DNA from: JBKEDS01 sp047975545
GTDB taxonomy: Bacteria > Bacteroidota > Bacteroidia > Flavobacteriales > Flavobacteriaceae
Assembly (NCBI GenBank): GCA_047975545.1
Contig: JBKEDS010000071.1
Location: 1-8,227, forward strand
Direction: 5' to 3'
DNA length: 8,227 bases
This document shows positions 1 through 7,025 of this stretch, piece by piece (position 1 is the first letter of the stretch; every line of letters begins with the position of its first letter). The position numbers and the translations under genes are program-made. The notes below the pieces were generated by a model. The model made no database searches and was not told the DNA's origin. It saw only the letters and a list, made by a program, of their open reading frames with translations.

Positions 1-74
1 AGTAAAATTGAATACGATATTATTATGTTTAATATGACGGTTTTTACCGCTTCTTCTGCAACAGAGTAAAATCT

Positions 75-321
75 TACTAATTGTAAACTCATCTTAAATA
101 CAAAAAAAAACAGTATGACAGCTTATTTAAACCAATAGCATTTTTCACCACTGCACCTACGGCAAGCTGAAGCATATTAGCCAAACCCTGCAAAGGCACG
201 CAGGACCACAACCCTGTTCAACTAAAAAATATGGCGGAACGCAAATGTAATGTATTCGCTTGTTCAATGTCTTTTGGTGACTTTCGGCGTATTCATTTAA
301 TAATTTATCTAAAGTACTCAT
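75..321 (-). pseudogene. decayed DUF962 / Mpo1-like membrane protein gene, N-terminal part
   Basis: Read on the minus strand from the ATG at 321-319, the first ~30 codons match the start of DUF962 (YGL010w/Mpo1-like) proteins: a short helix, then EYAESHQ, NKRIHYICVPP, close to the family pattern EYxxSHQNxxNKxIHxICVPxIFFS. The frame then loses family resemblance and stops at TAG (159-157). One base out of frame, resemblance resumes with IFFS, an in-frame TGA, then TGLWSCVP and LANMLQL, and runs through a 9-T tract to FFLYLR and another TGA (about 94-92). A further one-base shift gives SLQL, as in the family's YLRLSxxL segment. So there are at least one frameshift and one nonsense codon, probably two frameshifts. 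Family members are small multi-pass membrane proteins; yeast Mpo1 is a dioxygenase of fatty-acid alpha-oxidation, and the bacterial role is unclear. From about 75 to the left edge an open frame continues, but I do not recognise it. The family call is firm for the N-terminus and weaker after it. Confidence 0.68.
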
Positions 322-457
322 CTAATTTTGCCTTTGTTTCAATTATAAGCAATTAAAACCAAAAACGTTAAAAAAACAACAATTAACACTTAAAAAATTG
401 TAAAACACAAAACAAATTGACCTGCTATCGTTTACTTTCACATTAAAAAAATAAACA
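322..457. other. A-rich divergent intergenic region
   Basis: This lies between the decayed DUF962 gene (leftward) and the exported-protein gene (rightward), so any promoters for both should be here. It is very A-rich on the plus strand. I found no convincing pair of TTG (-33) and TAnnTTTG (-7) boxes for either direction; TATCGTTTA at 425-433 and, on the minus strand, TATAATTG in the 340s are only loose matches. No RNA gene or repeat is evident. Confidence 0.4.
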
Positions 458-1975
458 ATGGCAAAAAACTATTTTATCCTCTTGCTTTTTACCGCAACCA
501 CAAACTTTTATGCCCAAAAGCCAATAACCGCTAAGTTACTGGACAGTTCAACAAAAAAAGAAATTCCCTTTGCCACGGTTACATTCAATAATAAATCGGG
601 GGTTATCAGTAACGAAAACGGTGTTTTTCAACTTTACATAAATGTAAATCCCTCGGAAACAGACTCCCTGTTTTTAAGCTGTTTGGGCTACGAAAACAAA
701 AATATTGCGGTATTAAAGTTTACCGACAGTATTATTTACTTAGACCCAAAATCCATAGAACTGGATCAAGTATTGGTATCAAACAAAACCTATACGGCCG
801 AGGAAATTATTGAAAAAGCCAACGAAAATTTAGAACGGAACTATAAAAATGACTTTAAAAAAAGCACCTTGTTTTTTAGGGAATCGTATTACAGCAACCA
901 CCTTAAAAACGAGGCCAAGGTAAAAACATCGACCATACCGGAAATAAACCAAAAATTGGTAGACAGTGTTTTGCAAATCCTGCCAAAACAAGCAAACAGC
1001 CACACCGAAATACTGGCTGAGCTTTATGCCCAAAACAGTTTGGAACTGCCCCAAAAATTAAACATTGTAAAAGCCGCACACCTATACAACAAAAACGACG
1101 AACTGTCCTTAGAAAGTTTAGAGGAAAAATTCAACCTTATTTTTAAAAAACACATAAAACGCGATTCGTACTTTAAAATAAAATCGGGTATTTTTGGTGT
1201 TAAACAAGACATCGACTCTTCGTTTTTTGGCGACAACGACAATCCGGAAAAAACCGAAGCCTATTTGGAAGACCAAGAAAAATTGGAACAGGACAACAAA
1301 GCCCATTTTTTAAAACACCGCAAACAAACCATTACCGATATTGAAAAAAAGAGTTTTACCTCCAAACATTCGTTTTTAGATTTGTTAAAAAAAACCGGGA
1401 AGTACAATTTGGAGCTTTCGGGGCTTCAATACATCGATAACGACTTTGTTTACAAAATTACATTTACCCCCAAGCGCAGTGCCACCTACCAAGGCACCGC
1501 ATATATAAGCACCGACGATTTTGCCATAATACGCTTAGAATACAAAAACGTAAAACCCCTGCGAAACTTTAACCTTTTTGGCATATCGTACAACGAAAGC
1601 GTACATAAAGGTATTATTATGTACAGCAAAAGCGAGCAAACCAATATTTACAACCTAAAATACGCCGAGTCCGAAACCTTTAACAAAATCGGCTTTAAAC
1701 GGCCCTTGAAAATAATGGAAAAAAATAAGCACACCAAAGGCCGCCGCAAACAAAACGAACTGGAAACCGACCTCCATTTTATTGTTACCAACAAGGTTAA
1801 AAAAGAACTGGTTGTTTTTGAAAACACCCCCATAACCGAAACCCAATTTAACGACTTTACCGAACACCCCGACACAAAACCCACCTACCTGCCCCGGTAC
1901 GACCCCGAATTTTGGAATGGGCATAACGTTATCGAGCCCAATCAGGCCATTAAAAATTTTAAATCATTGGACTAA
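458..1975 (+). CDS. exported carboxypeptidase-like regulatory domain protein
   Basis: A 505-residue protein of a type common in Flavobacteriia. Residues 1-20 look like a Sec signal peptide: a Lys near the N-terminus, a hydrophobic FILLLF core and a likely cleavage site near YAQ. Residues ~22-95 form a CarboxypepD_reg-like beta-sandwich (KLLDSSTKKEIPFATVTFNN, then GVISNENGVFQL, then LFLSCLGYE), the module also found at the N-terminus of SusC/TonB-dependent receptors and DUF5686 proteins. The rest (~105-505) is charged and mixed alpha/beta; residues ~310-400 (YKITFTPKR, AYISTDDFAIIRLEY) resemble the outer-membrane-associated part of such proteins. The tail with YDPEFWNGHNVIEP is a pattern I associate with this family. 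I see no catalytic motif, TonB box or lipoprotein Cys, and no obvious C-terminal barrel of the longer DUF5686 type. Likely periplasmic or outer-membrane associated; substrate and function unknown. ATG at 458 is chosen because it directly precedes the signal peptide, after an A-rich leader. Appears monocistronic. Confidence 0.85.
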   Translation: MAKNYFILLLFTATTNFYAQKPITAKLLDSSTKKEIPFATVTFNNKSGVISNENGVFQLYINVNPSETDSLFLSCLGYENKNIAVLKFTDSIIYLDPKSIELDQVLVSNKTYTAEEIIEKANENLERNYKNDFKKSTLFFRESYYSNHLKNEAKVKTSTIPEINQKLVDSVLQILPKQANSHTEILAELYAQNSLELPQKLNIVKAAHLYNKNDELSLESLEEKFNLIFKKHIKRDSYFKIKSGIFGVKQDIDSSFFGDNDNPEKTEAYLEDQEKLEQDNKAHFLKHRKQTITDIEKKSFTSKHSFLDLLKKTGKYNLELSGLQYIDNDFVYKITFTPKRSATYQGTAYISTDDFAIIRLEYKNVKPLRNFNLFGISYNESVHKGIIMYSKSEQTNIYNLKYAESETFNKIGFKRPLKIMEKNKHTKGRRKQNELETDLHFIVTNKVKKELVVFENTPITETQFNDFTEHPDTKPTYLPRYDPEFWNGHNVIEPNQAIKNFKSLD

Positions 1976-2016
1976 CAGTTCAATATAGCATTTTTTATAA
2001 TTTTCAACAAAACAAG

Positions 2017-2040
2017 AATTAAGATGTTTTTGTCTTAATT
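2017..2040 (+). terminator. AT-rich hairpin after the exported-protein gene, possible terminator
   Basis: A perfect 8-bp inverted repeat, AATTAAGA (2017-2024) and TCTTAATT (2033-2040), encloses the loop TGTTTTTG. It starts 41 bp after the stop codon and is followed by TAATTT. The stem has only one G:C pair and the T-run is weak, so it could be a poor intrinsic terminator, a 3'-end stabilising structure or chance in AT-rich DNA. It separates the upstream gene from the glycosyltransferase promoter. Confidence 0.35.
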
Positions 2041-2134
2041 TAATTTCCCACATTCTTCCCAAACCCCCAATAAATCCATATCAAAATTAAAAATATATAA
2101 TTAAAATTAATAGTTAAAAAACCACAAAAGATAG

Positions 2135-2142
2135 TATATTTG
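2135..2142 (+). promoter_or_regulatory. Bacteroidota-type -7 box before the glycosyltransferase gene
   Basis: TATATTTG is an exact match to the TAnnTTTG -7 consensus of the Bacteroidota primary sigma factor and would place transcription start near 2147-2150, about 40 bp before the ATG. The -33 region (around 2111-2117, TAGTTAA) is a poor match to TTG/TTTG, so strength is uncertain. The position in the gap after a terminator-like hairpin supports an independent promoter. Confidence 0.5.
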
Positions 2143-2186
2143 CAGGCGAAAAAACTTAGGGTTTTGTTCGGTAAACAATATTGAAA

Positions 2187-3677
2187 ATGATTTTAGAAAC
2201 AGCCGTTATCATTATATATTCTGTTGCGCTCTTACTTATCTTCATGTACGCTTTGGCGCAATTAAACTTGCTTTTTAACTACCTGTCATCAAAGCGAAAA
2301 GTTGATAATTGTGAAAAATTTGACTTATCAAACCCTAACGAAACGCCTGTTGTAACCATACAATTACCTGTTTTTAACGAAATGTACGTTATGGACAGGC
2401 TGTTGGACAATATAGCCCAAATAGACTATCCGAAGGACAAACTGGAAATCCAGGTTTTGGACGACTCTACCGACGAAACCGTTGAAACAACCCGCCAACA
2501 CGTTGAAAAACTAAAAGCCACGGGCATAAACATACAACACATAACCCGAACCAACCGCCAAGGCTTTAAAGCGGGCGCTTTAAAAGAAGGCTTAAAAATA
2601 GCCAAGGGCGAGTTTATTGCTATTTTCGATTCCGATTTTCTCCCCGAAGCCGATTGGCTAAAACGCACCATACCTTATTTTAAAAACGAAAACATAGGCG
2701 TGGTACAAACCCGTTGGGGGCATTTAAACCGTAATTATTCCCTGCTAACCAAAATACAAGCCTTTGCCCTTGATGCGCATTTTACCTTAGAACAAGTAGG
2801 CCGAAATAGCAAAGGGCATTTTATAAACTTTAACGGTACCGCGGGCGTTTGGCGCAAAACCTGTATTATCGATGCCGGAAACTGGGAGGGCGATACCCTT
2901 ACCGAAGATTTGGATTTAAGCTACCGCGCCCAACTAAAAAACTGGAAATTTAAATATCTTGAAGACGTTAAAACCCCTGCCGAACTACCTATTGTTATAA
3001 GTGCGGCACGCTCGCAACAATTTAGGTGGAACAAGGGCGGCGCCGAAAACTTCAGGAAAATGATGTGGCGGGTGCTAAAAAACGAAAACATTTCCACCAA
3101 AACAAAAGTACACGGCCTATTGCACTTGTTAAACAGCACCATGTTTTTAAACGTGCTTATTGTTGGGGTTTTAAGCATACCCATGTTATACATAAAAAAC
3201 GAGTACACCCACCTAAAGCCCTACTTTTTTCTTATGAGCTTTTTTGTGGTAAGCACCATTATTTTCTTTGTATGCTATTGGTTTATGTATAAAAACACCT
3301 ATGGTAGCGGGTTAAAGAATTTTATTCGATATATTGGTATGTTTTTCGTGTTCTTTTCCATTGCCATGGGCTTTTCGCTGCATAATTCCATTGCCGTTAT
3401 AGAAGGTCATTTTGGCAAAAAAAGCGAATTTATCCGCACCCCAAAATTCAACATCAATTCCATAAAAGAAAGCTGGAAAAAGAACAAATACCTAAAAAAA
3501 ACCATTTCGGTACACGTTGTTTTTGAAGGTTTGCTCATGCTGTACTTTGCCTTTGGTATGTACAGTGCTTTTGTGGTGGGCAACCAAGGTGGCGATTTTG
3601 GGCTATTTCCCTTTCACTTAATGTTGTTCCTTGGCTTTGGCTACGTATTTATAAAATCGTTAACCTCGAAAGTTTAA
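2187..3677 (+). CDS. membrane GT2 glycosyltransferase, cellulose-synthase-like
   Basis: A 496-residue integral-membrane family 2 glycosyltransferase. One N-terminal membrane helix (~4-30) is followed by a cytoplasmic GT-A domain with the processive-type signature: PVFNE (61-65), LDDSTDET (91-98, first Asp pair), DSD (148-150, metal/nucleotide-sugar site), TEDLDLSYR (239-247, catalytic-base Asp) and QQFRW (277-281, the Q(Q/R)xRW acceptor motif). About four or five C-terminal helices follow (~315-335, 345-367, 380-402, 443-463, 472-490). It should transfer sugar from a nucleotide-sugar at the inner face of the cytoplasmic membrane, making a glycolipid or polysaccharide. There is no PilZ domain and no bcsB, bcsC or export partner here, so cellulose itself is not supported. 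The frame is open from a TTG at 2181, but the ATG at 2187 leads directly into the first helix and is preferred. Preceded by a -7 box and followed immediately by a terminator, so probably monocistronic. Confidence 0.9.
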   Translation: MILETAVIIIYSVALLLIFMYALAQLNLLFNYLSSKRKVDNCEKFDLSNPNETPVVTIQLPVFNEMYVMDRLLDNIAQIDYPKDKLEIQVLDDSTDETVETTRQHVEKLKATGINIQHITRTNRQGFKAGALKEGLKIAKGEFIAIFDSDFLPEADWLKRTIPYFKNENIGVVQTRWGHLNRNYSLLTKIQAFALDAHFTLEQVGRNSKGHFINFNGTAGVWRKTCIIDAGNWEGDTLTEDLDLSYRAQLKNWKFKYLEDVKTPAELPIVISAARSQQFRWNKGGAENFRKMMWRVLKNENISTKTKVHGLLHLLNSTMFLNVLIVGVLSIPMLYIKNEYTHLKPYFFLMSFFVVSTIIFFVCYWFMYKNTYGSGLKNFIRYIGMFFVFFSIAMGFSLHNSIAVIEGHFGKKSEFIRTPKFNINSIKESWKKNKYLKKTISVHVVFEGLLMLYFAFGMYSAFVVGNQGGDFGLFPFHLMLFLGFGYVFIKSLTSKV

Positions 3678-3700
3678 CGCCTATTTTGGCGTTCTTATTT
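3676..3700 (+). terminator. intrinsic terminator overlapping the glycosyltransferase stop codon
   Basis: AACGCC (3676-3681) pairs perfectly with GGCGTT (3688-3693) around the loop TATTTT, followed by CTTATTT and then more T. The left arm uses the last two bases of the TAA stop (3675-3677). The stem holds four G:C pairs in an otherwise AT-rich gap and has the usual hairpin plus T-run layout. It should end the glycosyltransferase transcript and separate it from meaB. Confidence 0.65.
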
Positions 3701-3813
3701 TTCAAAAACGAAATATTTTTTTTGTAGCATTTCCTTTTACAAAACCTATTAAATAACGTGGTGCTTTTTGGCAATATCCGTATCTTTATTGCTTTAAAAT
3801 TCCAGTATTTAAA

Positions 3814-4812
3814 ATGAAAGCCTACAAGCCCAAAAACCGATTAACAGCCCAAGCCTATATCGATGGTGTCCTAAATTCCGATAGGGTTATTTTATCGCGC
3901 GCCATTACCGTAATAGAAAGCAATTTGGAAAGCGATAAACTTTTGGCAAAACAAATTATGAAGGGTATTTTGCCCCACTCTGGAAAATCTATCCGCATTG
4001 GTATTACAGGCGTTCCCGGTGTGGGCAAAAGCACTTTTATCGAAGCCTTTGGAAAACATTTGGTTAACCAAGGGAAAAAGGTTGCCATTTTATCGATAGA
4101 CCCGAGCAGCCAACGCTCCAAGGGCAGTATTTTGGGCGATAAAACCCGAATGGAAGAACTTAGCAACATAGAGCAGGCCTACATACGGCCATCGGCTTCG
4201 GGCGATACCCTTGGCGGCGTGGCCAACAAAACGGCCGAAAGTATGTTACTATGCGAAGCTTCGGGCTACAATGTGGTTTTAATTGAAACGGTTGGCGTAG
4301 GGCAATCGGAAACCGCCGTGCACGGCATGACCGATTTTTTTTTATTACTTATGCTTGCCGGTGCGGGCGACGAGCTTCAGGGCATTAAAAAAGGTATTAT
4401 GGAAATGGCCGATATGATTGTAATAAACAAAGCCGACGGCGACAATATGCGCATGAGCGAACTGGCACGGGTGCAATACCAAAATGCACTGCACATTTTT
4501 CCGCAACAGGAATCGGGCTGGGAACCTATTGTTACAAAGGCCTCTGCCCTAAAAAACACGGGAATAGACCACGTTTGGGAACATATTTTAAAATACCAAG
4601 ACTTAGTAATCCTAAACGGATATTTTACAAAAAACAGAAACCACCAAAAAATACAATGGTTATACAACACCATTAACGACGAGCTAAAACAACTGTTCTA
4701 CGGAAATAAAAACGTTAAAAACCAACTGCCAAAATTAAAGGAAGCCATTATAAAAAGTGAAATTTCGCCCGGTGAAGCCGCACAGGATATTATACGGGTA
4801 TTTAAAGAATAA
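3814..4812 (+). CDS. meaB: methylmalonyl-CoA mutase-associated GTPase MeaB (ArgK/YgfD family)
   Basis: A 332-residue G3E-family P-loop GTPase of typical MeaB length. A helical N-terminal arm (~1-55) precedes the G domain: Walker A GVPGVGKS (66-73), the DPSS segment at 97-100 followed by RSKGSILGDKTRM (101-113), PSASGDTLGG (126-135), the Walker B/switch segment IETVGVGQSE (158-167) and the base-specificity motif NKAD (205-208). The family's C-terminal helical dimerisation region follows. MeaB is a cytoplasmic chaperone that gates delivery of adenosylcobalamin to methylmalonyl-CoA mutase and protects the enzyme from inactivation, in propionate/methylmalonyl-CoA metabolism. Older databases call the family 'LAO/AO transport ATPase ArgK', which is a misnomer. 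The mutase subunits are not adjacent, so the functional call rests on the protein itself. ATG at 3814 follows an AT-rich leader after the upstream terminator; the gene is convergent with acs. All nucleotide-binding motifs are intact. Confidence 0.95.
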   Translation: MKAYKPKNRLTAQAYIDGVLNSDRVILSRAITVIESNLESDKLLAKQIMKGILPHSGKSIRIGITGVPGVGKSTFIEAFGKHLVNQGKKVAILSIDPSSQRSKGSILGDKTRMEELSNIEQAYIRPSASGDTLGGVANKTAESMLLCEASGYNVVLIETVGVGQSETAVHGMTDFFLLLMLAGAGDELQGIKKGIMEMADMIVINKADGDNMRMSELARVQYQNALHIFPQQESGWEPIVTKASALKNTGIDHVWEHILKYQDLVILNGYFTKNRNHQKIQWLYNTINDELKQLFYGNKNVKNQLPKLKEAIIKSEISPGEAAQDIIRVFKE

Positions 4813-4831
4813 CAAGACCGCCTAAAAAAGC

Positions 4832-4958
4832 TATCATCCTGAACACAGTAAAAAATCTCAAAACAACAAATACTGATTTTCAATATAATGAGATTTCCCA
4901 ATATTACTGCAAACCCGTTTGCTTTTCTTAATATCAAATACTCGAAATTGAAATGACA
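4832..4958. repeat. degenerate intergenic inverted repeat (REP-like) between meaB and acs
   Basis: The gap between the convergent meaB and acs genes holds a perfect 8-bp inner inverted repeat, AAATCTCA (4853-4860) and TGAGATTT (4889-4896). Outside it lie looser arms, TATCATCCTGA (4832-4842) and TTGAAATGACA (4948-4958), which pair only partly. The word order (TCATCCTGAAC, ATCTCA, TGAGAT, GAAATGACA) resembles the hairpin repeats starting GTCATCCTGAAC that I recall as frequent between flavobacterial genes, so this looks like a decayed copy. No tidy terminator with a T-run was found for either gene here, though this fold could act bidirectionally. Confidence 0.45.
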
Positions 4959-5060
4959 AAAAATCCCTTTTTTAGACGACCTTGTTCTATGCTATTTTTT
5001 GAATATCTTAGTTTTTTTCATACCTATGGTTTTTAACCCAAAAACTTAAAACGTTATAAA

Positions 5061-6968
5061 CTAAAGCGCATTATCGATAATTTCCTGAACCACTTCGGGA
5101 TTTAGTAAGGTACTGGTATCGCCCAAATTGCTAATATCCTTACAGGCTATTTTGCGCAAAATACGGCGCATGATTTTTCCGGAGCGTGTTTTGGGCAATC
5201 CGCTTGTAAATTGTATTTTGTCCAACTTGGCAATAGGGCCGATATGCTCGGTAATAATCTGGTTGATTTCGTTCCGTACGTTGTCCTGTACGCGGCCTTC
5301 GCCTGCATCTTTTAAAATCACGAAACCGTATAGGGCATTGCCTTTTACATCGTGAGGGAAACCAACAATGGCCGATTCGGCCACGGCAGGGTGTTCGTTA
5401 ATGGCATCTTCGATGGGGGCTGTTCCCAAATTATGGCCGGAAACGATTATAACATCGTCTACACGTCCCGTAATACGGTAATAGCCCACTTCGTCCCGCA
5501 GGGCACCATCGCCCGTAAAATATTTATTTTCAAATGTTGAAAAATAAGTGGTCCGGTAACGTTCGTGGTTGTTCCAAATCGTTCGGGCCATACTTGGCCA
5601 CGGGAATTTTATGCACAAACGACCTTCAACCAAATTGCCCTTCAGCTCTTCACCGTTTTCGTCCATTAACGCAGGCTGCACGCCAATAAAGGGCAATGTG
5701 GCATAAGTAGGTTTTGTGGGCGTAACAAAAGGAATTGGCGATACCATAATGCCTCCTGTTTCGGTTTGCCACCAGGTATCTACAATCGGGCTTTTGCGTT
5801 TTCCTATATTGTCGTTGTACCAGTGCCAAGCCTCCTCGTTTATAGGTTCGCCCACCGACCCCAATACTTTTATTGAGGACAAATCGTATTGCTCCACCAA
5901 TTCGGCGCCTTGCTTGGCCAATGCCCTAATGGCGGTTGGTGCGGTATAAAATTGCGTAACTTTATGTTTTTGGATAATATCCCAAAAGCGCCCAAAATCG
6001 GGATAATGCGGTACGCCTTCGAACATAACCGTTGTGGCGCCATTTGCCAACGGGCCGTAAACAATATAACTGTGGCCTGTTATCCAGCCAATATCGGCGG
6101 TACACCAATACACATCGTTTTCTTTATACTGAAACACGTTTTTAAACGTGTAGGCCGTGTACACCATATAGCCTGCCGTGGTATGCACCATGCCTTTGGG
6201 CATTCCGGTTGAGCCTGATGTGTACAGAATAAACAAAGGGTCTTCGGCGTTCATGACTTCGGCCTTGCATTCATCGGAAGCACTATCGAGAAGTGGTTGA
6301 ATCCATTGGTCGCGTCCCGCTTTCATTTCAATTTCGGAATCAATATGCTTTACCACAAGAACAGTTTTAACACCGGGGCAGTTTTCCAAGGCATCGTCAA
6401 CAATTCCCTTTAAATCTATTGTTTTTGCTCCTCGGTACGAGCCGTCGCTGGTAATAACCAATTTGCAATCGCTATCGTTAATCCGGGTGGTTAATGCCGA
6501 GGACGAAAAGCCCGCAAAAACAACCGAGTGTATAGCCCCGATACGGGCGCACGCTAACAGGGCAACGGCCAATTCGGGTATCATGGGTAGGTATATGCAA
6601 ACCCTGTCGCCTTTTTTAATGCCTTGCGCTTTTAGTACGTTTGCCATTTTACTAACACGGTGGTACAATTGCTTGTAAGTAATGTGCTGGGTAGGCGCAT
6701 TGGGGTTGTTGGGTTCGAATAAAATGGCGGTTTTATCGCCTCGGGTGGTTAAATGGCGGTCTATACAGTTTTCGGTAATGTTTAGCTGTGCGCCCTCGAA
6801 CCATTTTACTTCGGGTTTGGAAAAATCCCAACTCAGCACCTTATCCCATTTTTTGCGCCACATAAAATGTTCTTCGGCAACTTCTTCCCAAAAATTTTCG
6901 GGCTCGCGAACCGATTTACGATAAACTTGGTAATATTCTTCTAAGTGCTTAATGTGATAATTGCTCAT
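5061..6968 (-). CDS. acs: acetyl-CoA synthetase (acetate--CoA ligase, AMP-forming)
   Basis: A complete 635-residue ANL-superfamily enzyme, close to the usual ~650 residues of Acs. It makes acetyl-CoA from acetate, ATP and CoA through acetyl-AMP in the cytoplasm. The N-terminal Acs extension (~1-60) is present, then the P-loop YTSGSTGMPKG (249-259), ADIGWITGHSYIVYGPL (291-307, acetate/CoA pocket), GSVGEPI (370-376), WWQTETGG (399-406), YFTGDGALRDEVGYYRITGR (483-502, ATP ribose Asp and domain hinge), VSGHNLGTAPIEDAI (509-523) and the C-terminal PKTRSGKIMRR (592-602). Lys598 is the catalytic lysine for adenylation and the usual site of reversible acetylation. At 513 the common SGHR(L/M)GT Arg is Asn, which I believe is usual in Bacteroidota. 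It lies 57 bp downstream of a symporter gene on the same strand, a natural uptake-activation pair. The ATG at 6968 gives the expected N-terminus. A propionyl-CoA ligase is less likely given the overall match and the WWQTETGG and GWITGHSY motifs. Confidence 0.96.
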   Translation of the reverse strand: MSNYHIKHLEEYYQVYRKSVREPENFWEEVAEEHFMWRKKWDKVLSWDFSKPEVKWFEGAQLNITENCIDRHLTTRGDKTAILFEPNNPNAPTQHITYKQLYHRVSKMANVLKAQGIKKGDRVCIYLPMIPELAVALLACARIGAIHSVVFAGFSSSALTTRINDSDCKLVITSDGSYRGAKTIDLKGIVDDALENCPGVKTVLVVKHIDSEIEMKAGRDQWIQPLLDSASDECKAEVMNAEDPLFILYTSGSTGMPKGMVHTTAGYMVYTAYTFKNVFQYKENDVYWCTADIGWITGHSYIVYGPLANGATTVMFEGVPHYPDFGRFWDIIQKHKVTQFYTAPTAIRALAKQGAELVEQYDLSSIKVLGSVGEPINEEAWHWYNDNIGKRKSPIVDTWWQTETGGIMVSPIPFVTPTKPTYATLPFIGVQPALMDENGEELKGNLVEGRLCIKFPWPSMARTIWNNHERYRTTYFSTFENKYFTGDGALRDEVGYYRITGRVDDVIIVSGHNLGTAPIEDAINEHPAVAESAIVGFPHDVKGNALYGFVILKDAGEGRVQDNVRNEINQIITEHIGPIAKLDKIQFTSGLPKTRSGKIMRRILRKIACKDISNLGDTSTLLNPEVVQEIIDNAL

Positions 6969-7025
6969 ACGTGTTATTTAGTTTAATTTTAGTTTATTTT
7001 GATAAAGATATAAAAAGAATCCAAA
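6969..7025 (-). other. 57-bp symporter-acs intergenic gap
   Basis: Short AT-rich spacer between the symporter stop and the acs ATG. I see no hairpin with a T-run that would end transcription and no clear TTG/TAnnTTTG promoter pair (TATCTTTA is a loose -7 match without a properly spaced -33 box). Co-transcription of the two genes is therefore the simplest reading. Confidence 0.45.

Noticed and set aside
38..49. Small hairpin CGGT-TTTT-ACCG as a terminator
   Set aside because: The stem is only 4 bp, with no T-run on either strand.
2181..2186. TTG start for the glycosyltransferase two codons upstream of the ATG
   Set aside because: The ATG at 2187 is a better start and adds nothing less of the first membrane helix; the TTG only adds two residues.
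3855..4169. 104-codon minus-strand open frame within meaB
   Set aside because: Covers the conserved Walker A region of meaB in antisense; no independent evidence of coding.
4958..4973. AAAAAA-TCCC-TTTTTT inverted repeat between meaB and acs
   Set aside because: Stem made only of A:T pairs in an AT-rich gap; expected by chance.
5028..5045. GTTTTT/AAAAAC inverted repeat just downstream of acs as its terminator
   Set aside because: The stem is almost all A:T and lacks a following T-run in the acs direction; too weak to call.
5889..6212. 107-codon open frame on the plus strand opposite acs
   Set aside because: Antisense shadow of the acs coding region with an implausible protein sequence and no leader or promoter.
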